The notes: generated by a model not told the origin, from the letters alone. 27,297 nucleotides of DNA from Halomarinibacterium sp041392125 (GCA_041392125.1 JAWKMR010000017.1:1-27297), one strand, 5' to 3'; counted from the stretch's first letter, positions 1-7,979 are shown. Numbers and translations are program-made.

Positions 1-14
1 CAACTTGTTATATC

Positions 15-1217
15 TTAAGTTTTATTTGGAATATCCCAACCATCCCGAAGGGATAACACAAGTTTTTCATCAACAGTATCCCGAACATGAAACTTGTTCA
101 ACGCCACATCTAAAGGACTACGTATCTCCTGTAACTGCTGCGAACTAACATGGGTATAAATCATCGTCGTTTCCGGTTTGCTATGCCCCAACAACTCCTG
201 TATCAACCGCAAATCCGTCCCATGCTCCAGTAAATGCGTCGCATAACTATGCCGTAAGGTATGTGGTGACACTCGTTTACTAATCCCCGCCAATTTACAA
301 CTTTGTTTCAAAAAAGACCGAATGCTTTCCGCACTATATTTTCCGCCACTGGGATTTTCTATAAAATAATGCTTGGGCTTATAGGCATGGTAGTACATTT
401 TTAATAACGGGATAACACTTTCCGCAAGATTGGTATACCGGTCCTTACGGCCCTTCGCCATCTGTACTCGCAATTGTTTTCGGTTAAAATCAAAACTTTT
501 TAATTCAAGATCCACTAGTTCACCCACTCGTAAACCCGCACTGTACAGTAGGGCTATAATAGTTTTATGCTTTAGGTTTCGCGTTACCTGTAATAGCTGT
601 AACACCTCTTCCATACTCAAAACAGTAGGAAGTTTACGGTCCTTTTTGGGGCGGATAAGCTTTTCGGGATTTATTTCGCAAATAGGATAAAAATAGGCAA
701 ACTGTTTAAAGGCACTTACCAATTGCCGGTGCGTGCTAATAGAATAATTCAATTCCTTCACGGCCCATTCAATATACAAACGCACATCGTTTTCATTTAA
801 AAGCTCGGCCAACTTCCATGCGTGGAACCGTAAAAATTCCCCTACAAAATTGGAATATACAGAAACGGTACTGTGGCTATAGCGCTTTCCGTACAAAAAA
901 TCCACGTACTTTTTGTGAATCAGCAGTTTATCGGGCGGAAGGGGTGGTAAAGTAGATGAGGCTTTTCCCTTTTCGTCCCAAGTTTTTAAAGAGGGAGATG
1001 CTTCGCCCGCAATGGCATAACCTCCATCAAGTAGATACGATTTCAGAAGCGCAATTTTTTCTTCTGAATAAAGGATATAAAAACACCTGTGGGTTTCACT
1101 ATACGAAACACCGTCAAACTGTTTCAGATATTCTTTAAGCGCAAAATCATAAGGAAACCGAAGGGCCATACAATTGCGTTTGCGGTGCACCAAGTGCGTA
1201 AACGTTACAGTAACCAT
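15..1217 (-). CDS. Tyrosine-type site-specific recombinase/integrase
   Basis: A 400-residue DNA breaking-rejoining enzyme of the phage-integrase/XerC-D superfamily. All catalytic residues are visible: R230 (in SAGLRVGEL), K255 (AKGRKDR), H319 and R322 (SPHTLRHSY), H345 (LLGHS) and the nucleophile Y354 (TTMIYTHVS). Residues about 1-80 form a Bacteroidota-type N-terminal extension, about 95-185 the SAM-like core-binding domain, and about 200-370 the catalytic domain. The C-terminal part reads TTMIYTH...RSPLD, as in integron integrases, but the extra segment that integron integrases carry between the K and HxxR boxes is absent. An upstream TTG at 1241 is in frame. I chose the ATG at 1217 because a -7 box overlaps the TTG and homologous N-termini begin near MVTVTFTH. 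It lies downstream of der on the same strand, 96 bp away, with its own promoter-like box. The recombination target is unknown, and partner genes may lie beyond base 1. Confidence 0.9.
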   Translation of the reverse strand: MVTVTFTHLVHRKRNCMALRFPYDFALKEYLKQFDGVSYSETHRCFYILYSEEKIALLKSYLLDGGYAIAGEASPSLKTWDEKGKASSTLPPLPPDKLLIHKKYVDFLYGKRYSHSTVSVYSNFVGEFLRFHAWKLAELLNENDVRLYIEWAVKELNYSISTHRQLVSAFKQFAYFYPICEINPEKLIRPKKDRKLPTVLSMEEVLQLLQVTRNLKHKTIIALLYSAGLRVGELVDLELKSFDFNRKQLRVQMAKGRKDRYTNLAESVIPLLKMYYHAYKPKHYFIENPSGGKYSAESIRSFLKQSCKLAGISKRVSPHTLRHSYATHLLEHGTDLRLIQELLGHSKPETTMIYTHVSSQQLQEIRSPLDVALNKFHVRDTVDEKLVLSLRDGWDIPNKT

Positions 1218-1238
1218 AAAAAAAAGGGGGGAGTGAAT

Positions 1239-1246
1239 CAAAGATA
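1239..1246 (-). promoter_or_regulatory. Candidate -7 box (TATCTTTG) for the recombinase gene
   Basis: The minus strand reads TATCTTTG, an exact match to the Bacteroidota -7 consensus TAnnTTTG, 21 bases before the chosen ATG. No clear -33 TTG is seen. It suggests that the recombinase is transcribed separately from der. Confidence 0.5.
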
Positions 1247-1255
1247 CAAAAAAGT

Positions 1256-1307
1256 ATTGTTTTTATGATGGTTCTGAAACATCATTACATAAAACCCTAA
1301 AAACAAT
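1256..1307. repeat. Nested inverted repeat between der and the recombinase gene
   Basis: The outer arms ATTGTTTTTA (1256-1265) and TAAAAACAAT (1298-1307) are perfect 10-bp inverted copies. Inside them ATGATG (1265-1270) pairs with CATCAT (1280-1285). It could be a weak der terminator or a binding site for the adjacent recombinase. The sequence alone does not decide. Confidence 0.5.
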
Positions 1308-1313
1308 AAGCAA

Positions 1314-2615
1314 CTATTTCTTCCGAATAAAAATAGTTACCGGCACTCCCGTAAAATCGAAGTTTTCACGCAGTTTGTTCTCCAAAAACCGCTTATAGGG
1401 GTCTTTTACATACTGCGGAAGGTTGGCAAAAAAGGCAAAACTGGGGAATGGCGTAGGCAACTGCGTACAAAACTTAATCTTTACATACTTAGCCTTCACC
1501 GCCGGAGGGGGATAGGCCTGGATAATAGGTAGCATGACCTCGTTTAGCTCATGGGTTTTTATTTTTTTGGTACGATTATGAAAAACCGCCACAGCCGTCT
1601 CTATAGCCTTATAAATCCGTTGCTTTTCCAATACCGAAATAAACACAATAGGCACATCTACAAAAGGGGCTATTTGTTTCCGTATATGAGCTTCAAACTC
1701 CTTGGTGGTATTGGTTTCTTTGGCTACCAAATCCCATTTGTTCACCAATATTACAATACCTTTATTGTTGCGCTGTGCTAACCAAAATATATTCTGAACC
1801 TGTCCGTCAAAACCACGGGTAGCATCACACACCAACAAAGCCACATCGCAATGTTCAATGGCACGTACACTGCGCATCACGCTATAAAACTCCAGGTCTT
1901 CCTTTACCTTGTTTTTCTTCCGTATTCCGGCGGTATCTACCAAATTAAACTCAAATCCAAACTGGTTGTACTTGGTATCTATACTGTCGCGTGTGGTACC
2001 TGCAATATCGGTCACCACAAAACGGTCTTTACCTATTAAAGCATTAATAAAAGACGATTTCCCGGCATTAGGCCTTCCTACTACGGCAAATCTAGGAAGG
2101 TCATCCTCTTCCCGTTCCTCTTCTTCGGGCAATATGGCCACCAAATCATCTAACAAATCACCGGTACCGCTACCGTTAATACCTGAAATAGTATAGTATT
2201 TTTCAACGCCTAACGAATAAAACTCCACGGCATCGTTTTCCCTATGGGCGGCATCTACTTTATTTACCGCTAAAAAGAAAGGCTTTTTACTCTTCCGAAG
2301 CAAGGCAGCCACCTCTTCGTCCATACCCGTAACGCCATCTTCCACATCGACCATAAAAATAATGGCATCGGCCTCCTCAATGGCAAGTGCCACTTGTTTG
2401 TCTATTTCTGCTTCAAATACATCGTCACTACCTACTACATACCCCCCGGTATCGATTAAAGAAAATTTCTTTCCGTTCCAATCGCTCTTTCCATAATGAC
2501 GGTCGCGGGTAACCCCGCTCACGGCATCTACAATGGCTTCACGGCGTTGGATTAATCGGTTAAAAAAGGTAGATTTCCCTACGTTGGGTCTCCCTACAAT
2601 AGCTACAATACTCAT
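1314..2615 (-). CDS. der: Ribosome biogenesis GTPase Der (EngA)
   Basis: A 433-residue double GTPase that acts in assembly of the 50S ribosomal subunit. Two G domains in tandem are clear. The first has the P-loop GRPNVGKS at residues 8-15, DTGG and NKVD. The second has GRPNAGKS, DTAG and NKWD. A KH-like domain follows in the last 85 or so residues. The length is normal for Der. The frame extends upstream to 2675, but the ATG at 2615 begins the canonical MSIVAIVGRPNVGKS and has a -7 box 18 bases upstream, so that start is preferred. The gene is divergent from the small membrane-protein gene at 2696 and near era, another ribosome-assembly GTPase. Confidence 0.97.
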   Translation of the reverse strand: MSIVAIVGRPNVGKSTFFNRLIQRREAIVDAVSGVTRDRHYGKSDWNGKKFSLIDTGGYVVGSDDVFEAEIDKQVALAIEEADAIIFMVDVEDGVTGMDEEVAALLRKSKKPFFLAVNKVDAAHRENDAVEFYSLGVEKYYTISGINGSGTGDLLDDLVAILPEEEEREEDDLPRFAVVGRPNAGKSSFINALIGKDRFVVTDIAGTTRDSIDTKYNQFGFEFNLVDTAGIRKKNKVKEDLEFYSVMRSVRAIEHCDVALLVCDATRGFDGQVQNIFWLAQRNNKGIVILVNKWDLVAKETNTTKEFEAHIRKQIAPFVDVPIVFISVLEKQRIYKAIETAVAVFHNRTKKIKTHELNEVMLPIIQAYPPPAVKAKYVKIKFCTQLPTPFPSFAFFANLPQYVKDPYKRFLENKLRENFDFTGVPVTIFIRKK

Positions 2616-2633
2616 AGTCTGAAAAATGGACTG

Positions 2634-2641
2634 CAAAGGTA
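2634..2641 (-). promoter_or_regulatory. Candidate -7 box (TACCTTTG) for der
   Basis: The minus strand has TACCTTTG, a full match to TAnnTTTG, 18 bases before the der ATG. It implies a very short leader and supports the 2615 start over the longer frame. The -33 element is not obvious. Confidence 0.55.
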
Positions 2642-2695
2642 GTAGTTTAAATGGAAGAAAAGTGCTAATTTTCAAGAGTCTTTAAACAAGTTCCC

Positions 2696-3190
2696 ATGGA
2701 ATTAGGTGAAGAAATAGTATTACGCCCTCGTTTTAGCTTCGAGTTATCCGCTACCCCCGAAGCTGCCATAGATGCCTTTATTGCTCGTAAAAACAACACC
2801 GAAAACATTGTTGTAACAAGTGTAGAACAACATGTATTCCTTAAAATCCCAAAACACCTGCAACACTTTTGGTCCCCGCAACTGGATTTGGAGATCTTCG
2901 CTTTTGAAGATGGGAAAACAACCCTACGCGGACTTTTTGGTCCCAAACCCACTGTCTGGACCATGTTTATGTTCCTGCACTTTGCGGTGGCAAGTTTGTT
3001 TATTGCTTTCGGAATTTGGGCATATACCAATGCATCGCTCGATACCCCTTATGCACTACAGTTGGTATTTATGGCCCTTATGGTACTGGCTTGGTTTTTA
3101 CTTTACACTGCCGGACGAATGGGTAAACAAGCGGGAAAAAAAGAAATGCTGAAGTTATATGCTTTTATGAAACAAACTCTCAACCTCTAA
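2696..3190 (+). CDS. Hypothetical two-helix membrane protein between der and era
   Basis: A 164-residue protein I do not recognise as a named family. The N-terminal 80 or so residues are soluble and mixed alpha/beta (FSFELSATPEAAIDAFIARK). Two hydrophobic helices follow at about 84-106 and 112-136, joined by a short loop. The C-terminal tail is basic (RMGKQAGKKEMLKLY). No signal peptide or catalytic motif is visible. The ATG at 2696 lies 80 bp from the divergent der start. The stop overlaps the 3' end of era by 4 bp, convergently. The long minus-strand frame at 2665-3030 inside it has no recognisable features. The open frame and membrane-protein pattern make this a real gene, with function unknown. 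Confidence 0.8.
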   Translation: MELGEEIVLRPRFSFELSATPEAAIDAFIARKNNTENIVVTSVEQHVFLKIPKHLQHFWSPQLDLEIFAFEDGKTTLRGLFGPKPTVWTMFMFLHFAVASLFIAFGIWAYTNASLDTPYALQLVFMALMVLAWFLLYTAGRMGKQAGKKEMLKLYAFMKQTLNL

Positions 3191-4068
3191 CTGTTATAGC
3201 CAAAACGCTTTAGCTGCTGTGGGTCGTTGCGCCAGTTTTTATTCACTTTTACGTACAAGGCTAAATGAATATGCTTTCCGAAGAATTTCTCCAACTCCTT
3301 TCGGGCTTCAATACCTACCCATTTTAGGGGTTGTCCCTTATGCCCTATCACAATCCCTTTTTGCGATTCTCGCTCTACCATAATCACGGCTCGAATACGA
3401 ATCATTTGTTCGTCTTCTATAAATTCTTCCGTTTCAATTTCTACCGCATACGGAATTTCTTTTTTGTACTGCATCAATATTTTTTCACGAATGGTTTCAT
3501 TCACAAAAAAACGCTCGGGCTTGTCTGTCAATTGGTCTTTAGGGTAAAACGGAGGAGACTCGGGCAATAATTCCAGAATACGTTGAAACACCTGGGGCAC
3601 CCCAAAATTTTGTAAGGCCGAAATGGCAAACACCTCGGCATGAGGCACTTTTTCTTCCCAAAATTTCACGGCAGCTACCAAAGAGGTTTCATCGCCTTGA
3701 TCAATTTTATTAATCAATAACAACACAGGGATTTGTGCCAATTGTATTTTCTGAAAGAAGGCTTCATCTTTCAATTCTTTTTCTCCCAGTTCTACCATAT
3801 AAAGCAATACATCGGCGTCGTCGAAAGCAGATTTTACAAACTCCATCATACTGGTTTGCAACTCATAGGCAGGTTTAATGATACCGGGAGTATCACTTAA
3901 CACTACCTGAAAGTCCTCCCCGTTCACAATCCCCAAAATTCGGTGGCGCGTGGTTTGTGCTTTACTGGTAATAATAGAGAGTCGCTCCCCCACAAAAGCA
4001 TTCATCAAGGTGCTTTTGCCTACGTTAGGGTTGCCAATAATATTTACAAATCCGGCTTTGTGAGACAT
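3187..4068 (-). CDS. era: GTPase Era
   Basis: A 293-residue GTPase that binds the 3' end of 16S rRNA and takes part in 30S maturation at the inner membrane. The G1 motif GNPNVGKS, the TTRH switch region, DTPG (G3) and NKID (G4) lie in the N-terminal 170 residues. The C-terminal KH domain carries the VIGHKG loop. The frame opens one codon earlier with TTG at 4071. The ATG at 4068 (MSHKAGF) is preferred. The TAG stop overlaps the convergent gene ending at 3190 by 4 bp. Confidence 0.97.
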   Translation of the reverse strand: MSHKAGFVNIIGNPNVGKSTLMNAFVGERLSIITSKAQTTRHRILGIVNGEDFQVVLSDTPGIIKPAYELQTSMMEFVKSAFDDADVLLYMVELGEKELKDEAFFQKIQLAQIPVLLLINKIDQGDETSLVAAVKFWEEKVPHAEVFAISALQNFGVPQVFQRILELLPESPPFYPKDQLTDKPERFFVNETIREKILMQYKKEIPYAVEIETEEFIEDEQMIRIRAVIMVERESQKGIVIGHKGQPLKWVGIEARKELEKFFGKHIHLALYVKVNKNWRNDPQQLKRFGYNS

Positions 4069-4082
4069 CAATTACTTTTATG

Positions 4083-4090
4083 CAAAGGTA
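4083..4090 (-). promoter_or_regulatory. Candidate -7 box (TACCTTTG) for era
   Basis: TACCTTTG on the minus strand, 14 bases before the era ATG, is identical to the box before der. No convincing -33 element is seen. Confidence 0.5.
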
Positions 4091-4242
4091 GCTAATTAAC
4101 TGGCGTACATCTATAACAAACACCAAATTATGGGCGCTTACATTTTAACTCCCAAAATAGGGTCGTTCATGGGGTATTAACAATTTTTAAGTTTAAATAA
4201 ATTACGGAAATACTATATCGAAATACTAAAAGTTAGTGGCAA

Positions 4243-4250
4243 TAGTTTTG
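4243..4250 (+). promoter_or_regulatory. Candidate -7 box (TAGTTTTG) for the DUF4199 gene
   Basis: TAGTTTTG fits TAnnTTTG and lies 46 bases upstream of the ATG at 4297. The 228-bp gap between era and this gene otherwise shows only AT-rich sequence. Confidence 0.45.
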
Positions 4251-4296
4251 TAACAAATCGACCTGAACACTCGTCTAAACCGAAATCAATGCTTTT

Positions 4297-4824
4297 ATGA
4301 TTCAAAACAAAAATCTTCCAATTAAAATTGGCTTTGCACTTGGCACTACCCTAGGTATAGTGGTAATTAGTATTGCAATCATTCGATATAAAACAGGTAT
4401 GATAGTTAGAAATGAGCAAACACTAAATTATGTCTATTGGACACTATTTGCATTGTCAATATTTATAGCTATTTCCCGATTCAGAAAACTTGATGCTTCT
4501 TCTTTTACATTGAGACAAACAGTAAAGATTGGCATTTTAGCAGGATTCTTGAGTGGGGCATTATATACAATCTATATTATCATCCTTAACAATTATATTG
4601 TTCCGGACCTTTCTTCTCAAGTAGTCGAGTATTATAAACAAGAATTAGCCTCAAATAGCGCCGAAATGTCGAAAGAAGACATTCTCGATTCAATAGCTGT
4701 GACAAAATTAAACCCAGCTATTAGAGGTTTTGTCTACATTTTTGTATGTATGGCTTTCGGAACTCTATATTCTATTTTCAGTACCATTATACTGAAGCGA
4801 CTCCCTATATTCCGAATTAAATAA
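4297..4824 (+). CDS. DUF4199 family membrane protein
   Basis: A 175-residue integral membrane protein whose pattern matches the Bacteroidota-specific DUF4199 family, of unknown function. Four hydrophobic segments are visible, at about residues 10-28, 44-60, 76-100 and 145-168. A hydrophilic, acidic segment (residues 108-135) between helices 3 and 4 is typical of the family. An earlier ATG at 4289 is followed by a stop after two codons, so the ATG at 4297 is used. It is monocistronic, AT-richer than der and era, and followed by 150 bp of AT-rich spacer. The family assignment rests on remembered pattern only. Confidence 0.8.
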   Translation: MIQNKNLPIKIGFALGTTLGIVVISIAIIRYKTGMIVRNEQTLNYVYWTLFALSIFIAISRFRKLDASSFTLRQTVKIGILAGFLSGALYTIYIIILNNYIVPDLSSQVVEYYKQELASNSAEMSKEDILDSIAVTKLNPAIRGFVYIFVCMAFGTLYSIFSTIILKRLPIFRIK

Positions 4825-4840
4825 TATCAAAAAGCATTGC

Positions 4841-4887
4841 GACTAACAATGTAAACTGCAACTAATGGTAATACAAGCCCGTTAAAC
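4841..4887 (+). other. Weak attC-like (integron recombination site-like) sequence
   Basis: Just after the DUF4199 stop, GACTAAC (4841-4847) and GTTAAAC (4881-4887) resemble the two outer core sites of an attC. The second fits GTTRRRY; the first misses RYYYAAC at one position. Between them, TGTA (4850-4853) and TACA (4872-4875) can pair. The order and orientation relative to the gene are those of a cassette. The symmetry is short and could be chance. Confidence 0.2.
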
Positions 4888-4936
4888 TTAGATAGATTTT
4901 GTATTGCATTAAAAAGTTGGTTATATTTAAAAATGC

Positions 4937-4944
4937 TAAATTTA
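4937..4944 (+). promoter_or_regulatory. Weak candidate -7 box (TAAATTTA) for the LRR gene
   Basis: TAAATTTA matches seven of eight positions of the TAnnTTTG pattern, with a TTG 17 bases upstream (4917-4919). It is 31 bases before the ATG at 4975. The region is AT-rich, so chance matches are likely. Confidence 0.25.
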
Positions 4945-4997
4945 GAATATGAGATTATTTTTACTTGACTATAAATGCAAAGCTTCCTTAATTTAGT

Positions 4998-6266
4998 TTG
5001 TTTTGCTTTTTTATTTCCCTTATTACCAATGCGCAAATTGTAACCATTCCCGACACCAATTTTAAAAACGCTTTAATAAACAACCCTGTGGTTGACACCA
5101 ATGCAGATGGAATTGGTGATGCAGACGCAGATACTAATAATGATAATGAAATACAAGTAAGCGAGGCAGAGGCTGTTACAAATTTGCATATTGATCATTT
5201 TATAATTTCTTCTCTTACAGGTATTGAAGCTTTTGTTAATTTGGATTATCTGGATTGTAGTTTTAATAACCTTTCATTTCTAGATTTATCGCAAAATACC
5301 CTACTCGAAGTTTTAGATTGTGCACAAAATAATATTAGTACATTAAATGTAACCCAATGTACTTTGCTTGAATTGTTATTTTGCAGTGGGAATGATTTAT
5401 TTTCTTTAGACGTAACTCAAAATCCAAACCTAATTGCATTAAGTTGTGTTAGTAATCTTTTACCAAGCCTTGATATTTCTCAAAACCAAAACTTAGAATA
5501 TTTAAATTGTCGAGGCAATGACATAGAGGAATTGGATTTAAGTCAAAATTCAATAATTACTGAAATTGATTGCGGTTCAAATCTACTAACAAATTTAGAT
5601 CTATCTCAAAATGTGGCTTTAACTAATTTAAATGCAAATTTTAATTTCCTTGAAAGTATTAACATAACTAATTGTAGCAATCTCAACTTTCTTTTTTTAT
5701 ATGAAAATGAGCTAAACACATTGGATGTTTCACAAAACCAAAATCTCTTTATCTTGGTTTGCTATGGAAACAACCTTACAAGCTTAGATGTCTCACAAAA
5801 TTCAGGTTTAGAGGTTATTTATTGTGCAAATAACCAATTAGAAGCATTGAACATTCAAAACGGGAATAATCAAAACATGACCTCAGTGTCAACAGGCGGT
5901 AATCCAAATTTAAATTGCATTCAAGTAGATGATGTTACTTATGCAAATAGTCAACTATGTGTTGATCCCATAAGTGAAGGATGGTGTAAAGACCCTTGGA
6001 CAAATTATAGTGAAGACTGTGGTTTTCTTGGTGTAGATGACACTACTTTTTCAATTGGTGTTTATCCTAATCCAACAAAAAAATTCATAAATATCACTTC
6101 TGATGAGGAACTAATCTCAATTGAAGTTTATACATTTTCAGGAATGTTGATAGAAAGTTTTAATGATACAAAAGTTATTGATATTTCCGGGTATAGTGAT
6201 GGTAATTACATACTAAAAATAAATACTGATAAAGGATATAAGATAAAGAAAATTATAAAGGCTTAA
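4998..6266 (+). CDS. Leucine-rich-repeat T9SS cargo protein, signal peptide frameshifted
   Basis: The frame encodes about 422 residues. It holds a short hydrophobic start ending in NAQ, an Asp/Asn-rich segment (residues 33-50) like a calcium-binding loop, and ten 21-residue leucine-rich repeats of the form LxxLDCSxNxLxxLDLSQN (residues 82-291). A T9SS type A sorting domain begins at VYPNPTKKF and ends in KIIKA. Such proteins are secreted by the type IX system and are often adhesive or surface-attached. The only start in this frame is a TTG at 4998, giving 13 residues before the cleavage-like NAQ. A far better signal peptide begins at the ATG at 4975 (MQSFLNLVCFAF) in another frame, which joins this one if one T is added to the run at 5007-5012. 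The gene may therefore be a pseudogene, a phase variant or a sequencing error. Confidence 0.8.
   Translation: MFCFFISLITNAQIVTIPDTNFKNALINNPVVDTNADGIGDADADTNNDNEIQVSEAEAVTNLHIDHFIISSLTGIEAFVNLDYLDCSFNNLSFLDLSQNTLLEVLDCAQNNISTLNVTQCTLLELLFCSGNDLFSLDVTQNPNLIALSCVSNLLPSLDISQNQNLEYLNCRGNDIEELDLSQNSIITEIDCGSNLLTNLDLSQNVALTNLNANFNFLESINITNCSNLNFLFLYENELNTLDVSQNQNLFILVCYGNNLTSLDVSQNSGLEVIYCANNQLEALNIQNGNNQNMTSVSTGGNPNLNCIQVDDVTYANSQLCVDPISEGWCKDPWTNYSEDCGFLGVDDTTFSIGVYPNPTKKFINITSDEELISIEVYTFSGMLIESFNDTKVIDISGYSDGNYILKINTDKGYKIKKIIKA
5007..5012 (+). other. T6 tract where the LRR signal-peptide frame breaks
   Basis: The frame from the ATG at 4975 reads MQSFLNLVCFAF up to this T run and then leaves the LRR frame. 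With seven T instead of six it would read on as FFISLITNAQIVTIPD, a normal Sec signal peptide with its cleavage region. Confidence 0.6.
5241..5870 (+). repeat. Ten 63-bp (21-residue) leucine-rich repeats
   Basis: Ten consecutive 21-residue units (residues 82-291 of the frame) share L--LDC--N-L--LDLSQN. They are diverged at DNA level. Unit 7 has the conserved C replaced (LTNLNANFN), and unit 10 leads into the linker before the sorting domain. Confidence 0.85.
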
Positions 6267-6367
6267 CATGCTTTTATCTGCTGGATTTTTTTATATATAC
6301 AGACACTTTCGCCCTCACTAAAAACACTCCTTAATAGAGTTAAATAATGGATAATAAATAGGAATGG

Positions 6368-7960
6368 CTAATTCTTAAAGAATTTTAAAGGAATAATTTC
6401 TTCATCATTATTTAATAATAAAAAGTAACTACCAACTTGTAAACCCTCCAAATTAATTCCGTGTGAAGGATTATATTGATGAATGGTAGTAACTAATTGA
6501 CCAGTTGCATTAAAAATTTCTATTTGGCTAATACCTGTATTGCTAACATTATTTATAAACAAATAATCACTGGATGGGTTGGGGTAAAGAAAGGTAGAAG
6601 GGACATTTAATTCATTTATATCCAAAAATTCATTATTAAGCTTAACTAACCAATAGTCAAAACTTCCCAAAGAATTTTCAGTTTTATCCCCAGAGATATT
6701 GGAATCGGAAGCACCTCCTATAATAAAATTCCCATCTAGTCCTTTTTTTGCAAAATATAAAATTTCAGTCCCTTCTCCACCAATGGTATTTTGATCAATA
6801 ATGGTTCCATCTAATGCTAATCGTACTATCCAAAAATCCTGACTAAAATTAATAGTGTCTTCTGTTTTATCTCCGGAAATACCTGATTCAGAATGTCCCC
6901 CCACTAAATAACCTCCCGGCACCTCGATCACTTCTGAAACATAATCATTTATGCTTCCACCAATGGTGTTCTCCCATTCAATATTTCCATCTTTACTCAG
7001 TTTTACAATCCAATAATCCTTCCAACCCAAACAATTTTCTGATTTATCATCGGAAGCATCAGACATAGAATGCCCTCCTAAAAGGTAGCCTCCGTCGGTT
7101 GTTTGGATAATACTGGCTATATTTTCTATATATGTACCTCCAATAGTATTCTGCCATTCAATAGTTCCCAATTCATCCAATTTCACTATCCAGTAATCCG
7201 GAAAAATTCCACCAATACAATCTTCTGTTTTATCACCTGAAATATCAGATGAAGACTGACCTGCAATAATATAACCTCCTTCGTTGGTTTGTATTATTTC
7301 ACCTAAAATATCAGACCCATCCCCTCCTATAGTATTCTGCCATTCTATCTCACCATTGGCATTTGTTTTAACAATCCAGTAGTCATAATGTCCATTTGAA
7401 TTCTCAGTTTTATCTCCTGAAATATTTGATTCAGAGGAACCACCTAAAATATACCCTCCATCAAAAGTCTGTGAAATTGAAAAAAAATAATCCCTTCCAC
7501 TACCGCCAATATTATTTTGCCATTCGATTTCCCCTACATTATTAATTTTTACTATCCAATAGTCATTATGTCCAAACACATTTTCTGTTTTAAGTCCAGA
7601 TGCATTAGAATACGATTCTCCTCCAAGGATATAACCCCCATCTTGTGTTTGCATTGCCGAAGTGGGAAAGTCATCATCATTTCCGCCAATGGTCTTTTGC
7701 CATTCAATATTCCCAAGGCTATTCAATTTAATAATCCAATAGTCCTCCTCCCCATAAGAATCCTCCGTTTTGTCCCCAGAAATATTTGATTCAGAAGACC
7801 CAATTAAAAGATAACTACCATCCGCACAAACTACAATATCATTAGCAAAGTCAAATTCGCTTCCACCAATGGTATTTTGCCAATCAAGAGACAAGTCTTG
7901 TGCATTTGCGAGTGAACTAATTAAAGTAAAAAAACTAATACACGTAGTTTTAAAATTCAT
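6368..7960 (-). CDS. Seven-repeat T9SS-secreted protein with type A sorting domain
   Basis: A 530-residue secreted protein. Residues 1-21 are a signal peptide ending SLANAQ. Residues about 23-442 hold seven repeats of roughly 60 residues, each with IEWQNTIGG, a GGYILGG strand, SNISGDKTE and DYWIVKL. The pattern suggests a beta-propeller-like or stacked-sheet structure. The last 80 or so residues are a T9SS type A sorting domain (LYPNPSSDYLFI ... LKFFKN). It is probably exported and surface-anchored or released; no enzymatic motif is seen. The ATG at 7960 has a -7 box 20 bases upstream. It is convergent with the LRR cargo gene, with 101 bp between the two stops. The repeats are a Bacteroidota pattern I recognise, but their ligand is not known to me. 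Confidence 0.9.
   Translation of the reverse strand: MNFKTTCISFFTLISSLANAQDLSLDWQNTIGGSEFDFANDIVVCADGSYLLIGSSESNISGDKTEDSYGEEDYWIIKLNSLGNIEWQKTIGGNDDDFPTSAMQTQDGGYILGGESYSNASGLKTENVFGHNDYWIVKINNVGEIEWQNNIGGSGRDYFFSISQTFDGGYILGGSSESNISGDKTENSNGHYDYWIVKTNANGEIEWQNTIGGDGSDILGEIIQTNEGGYIIAGQSSSDISGDKTEDCIGGIFPDYWIVKLDELGTIEWQNTIGGTYIENIASIIQTTDGGYLLGGHSMSDASDDKSENCLGWKDYWIVKLSKDGNIEWENTIGGSINDYVSEVIEVPGGYLVGGHSESGISGDKTEDTINFSQDFWIVRLALDGTIIDQNTIGGEGTEILYFAKKGLDGNFIIGGASDSNISGDKTENSLGSFDYWLVKLNNEFLDINELNVPSTFLYPNPSSDYLFINNVSNTGISQIEIFNATGQLVTTIHQYNPSHGINLEGLQVGSYFLLLNNDEEIIPLKFFKN
6634..7894 (-). repeat. Seven tandem repeats of about 180 bp inside the T9SS cargo gene
   Basis: Seven units of 58-62 codons are aligned by the recurring TIGG, GGY(I/L)(L/I)GG, ISGDKTE and DYWIVKL motifs. 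Units 5 and 7 are the most diverged. DNA identity is moderate, so expansion is not recent. Confidence 0.85.
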
Positions 7961-7979
7961 AATATTATATGTTTAATAT

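Noticed and set aside
15..1217. True integron integrase (IntI)
   Set aside because: The end of the protein resembles IntI, but the extra segment between the lysine and HxxR boxes that defines IntI is missing, and no convincing cassette array is visible.
2665..3030. 121-residue minus-strand frame opposite the small membrane-protein gene
   Set aside because: The plus-strand frame has a membrane-protein pattern and an ATG start; this one has no coherent hydrophobicity or motif.
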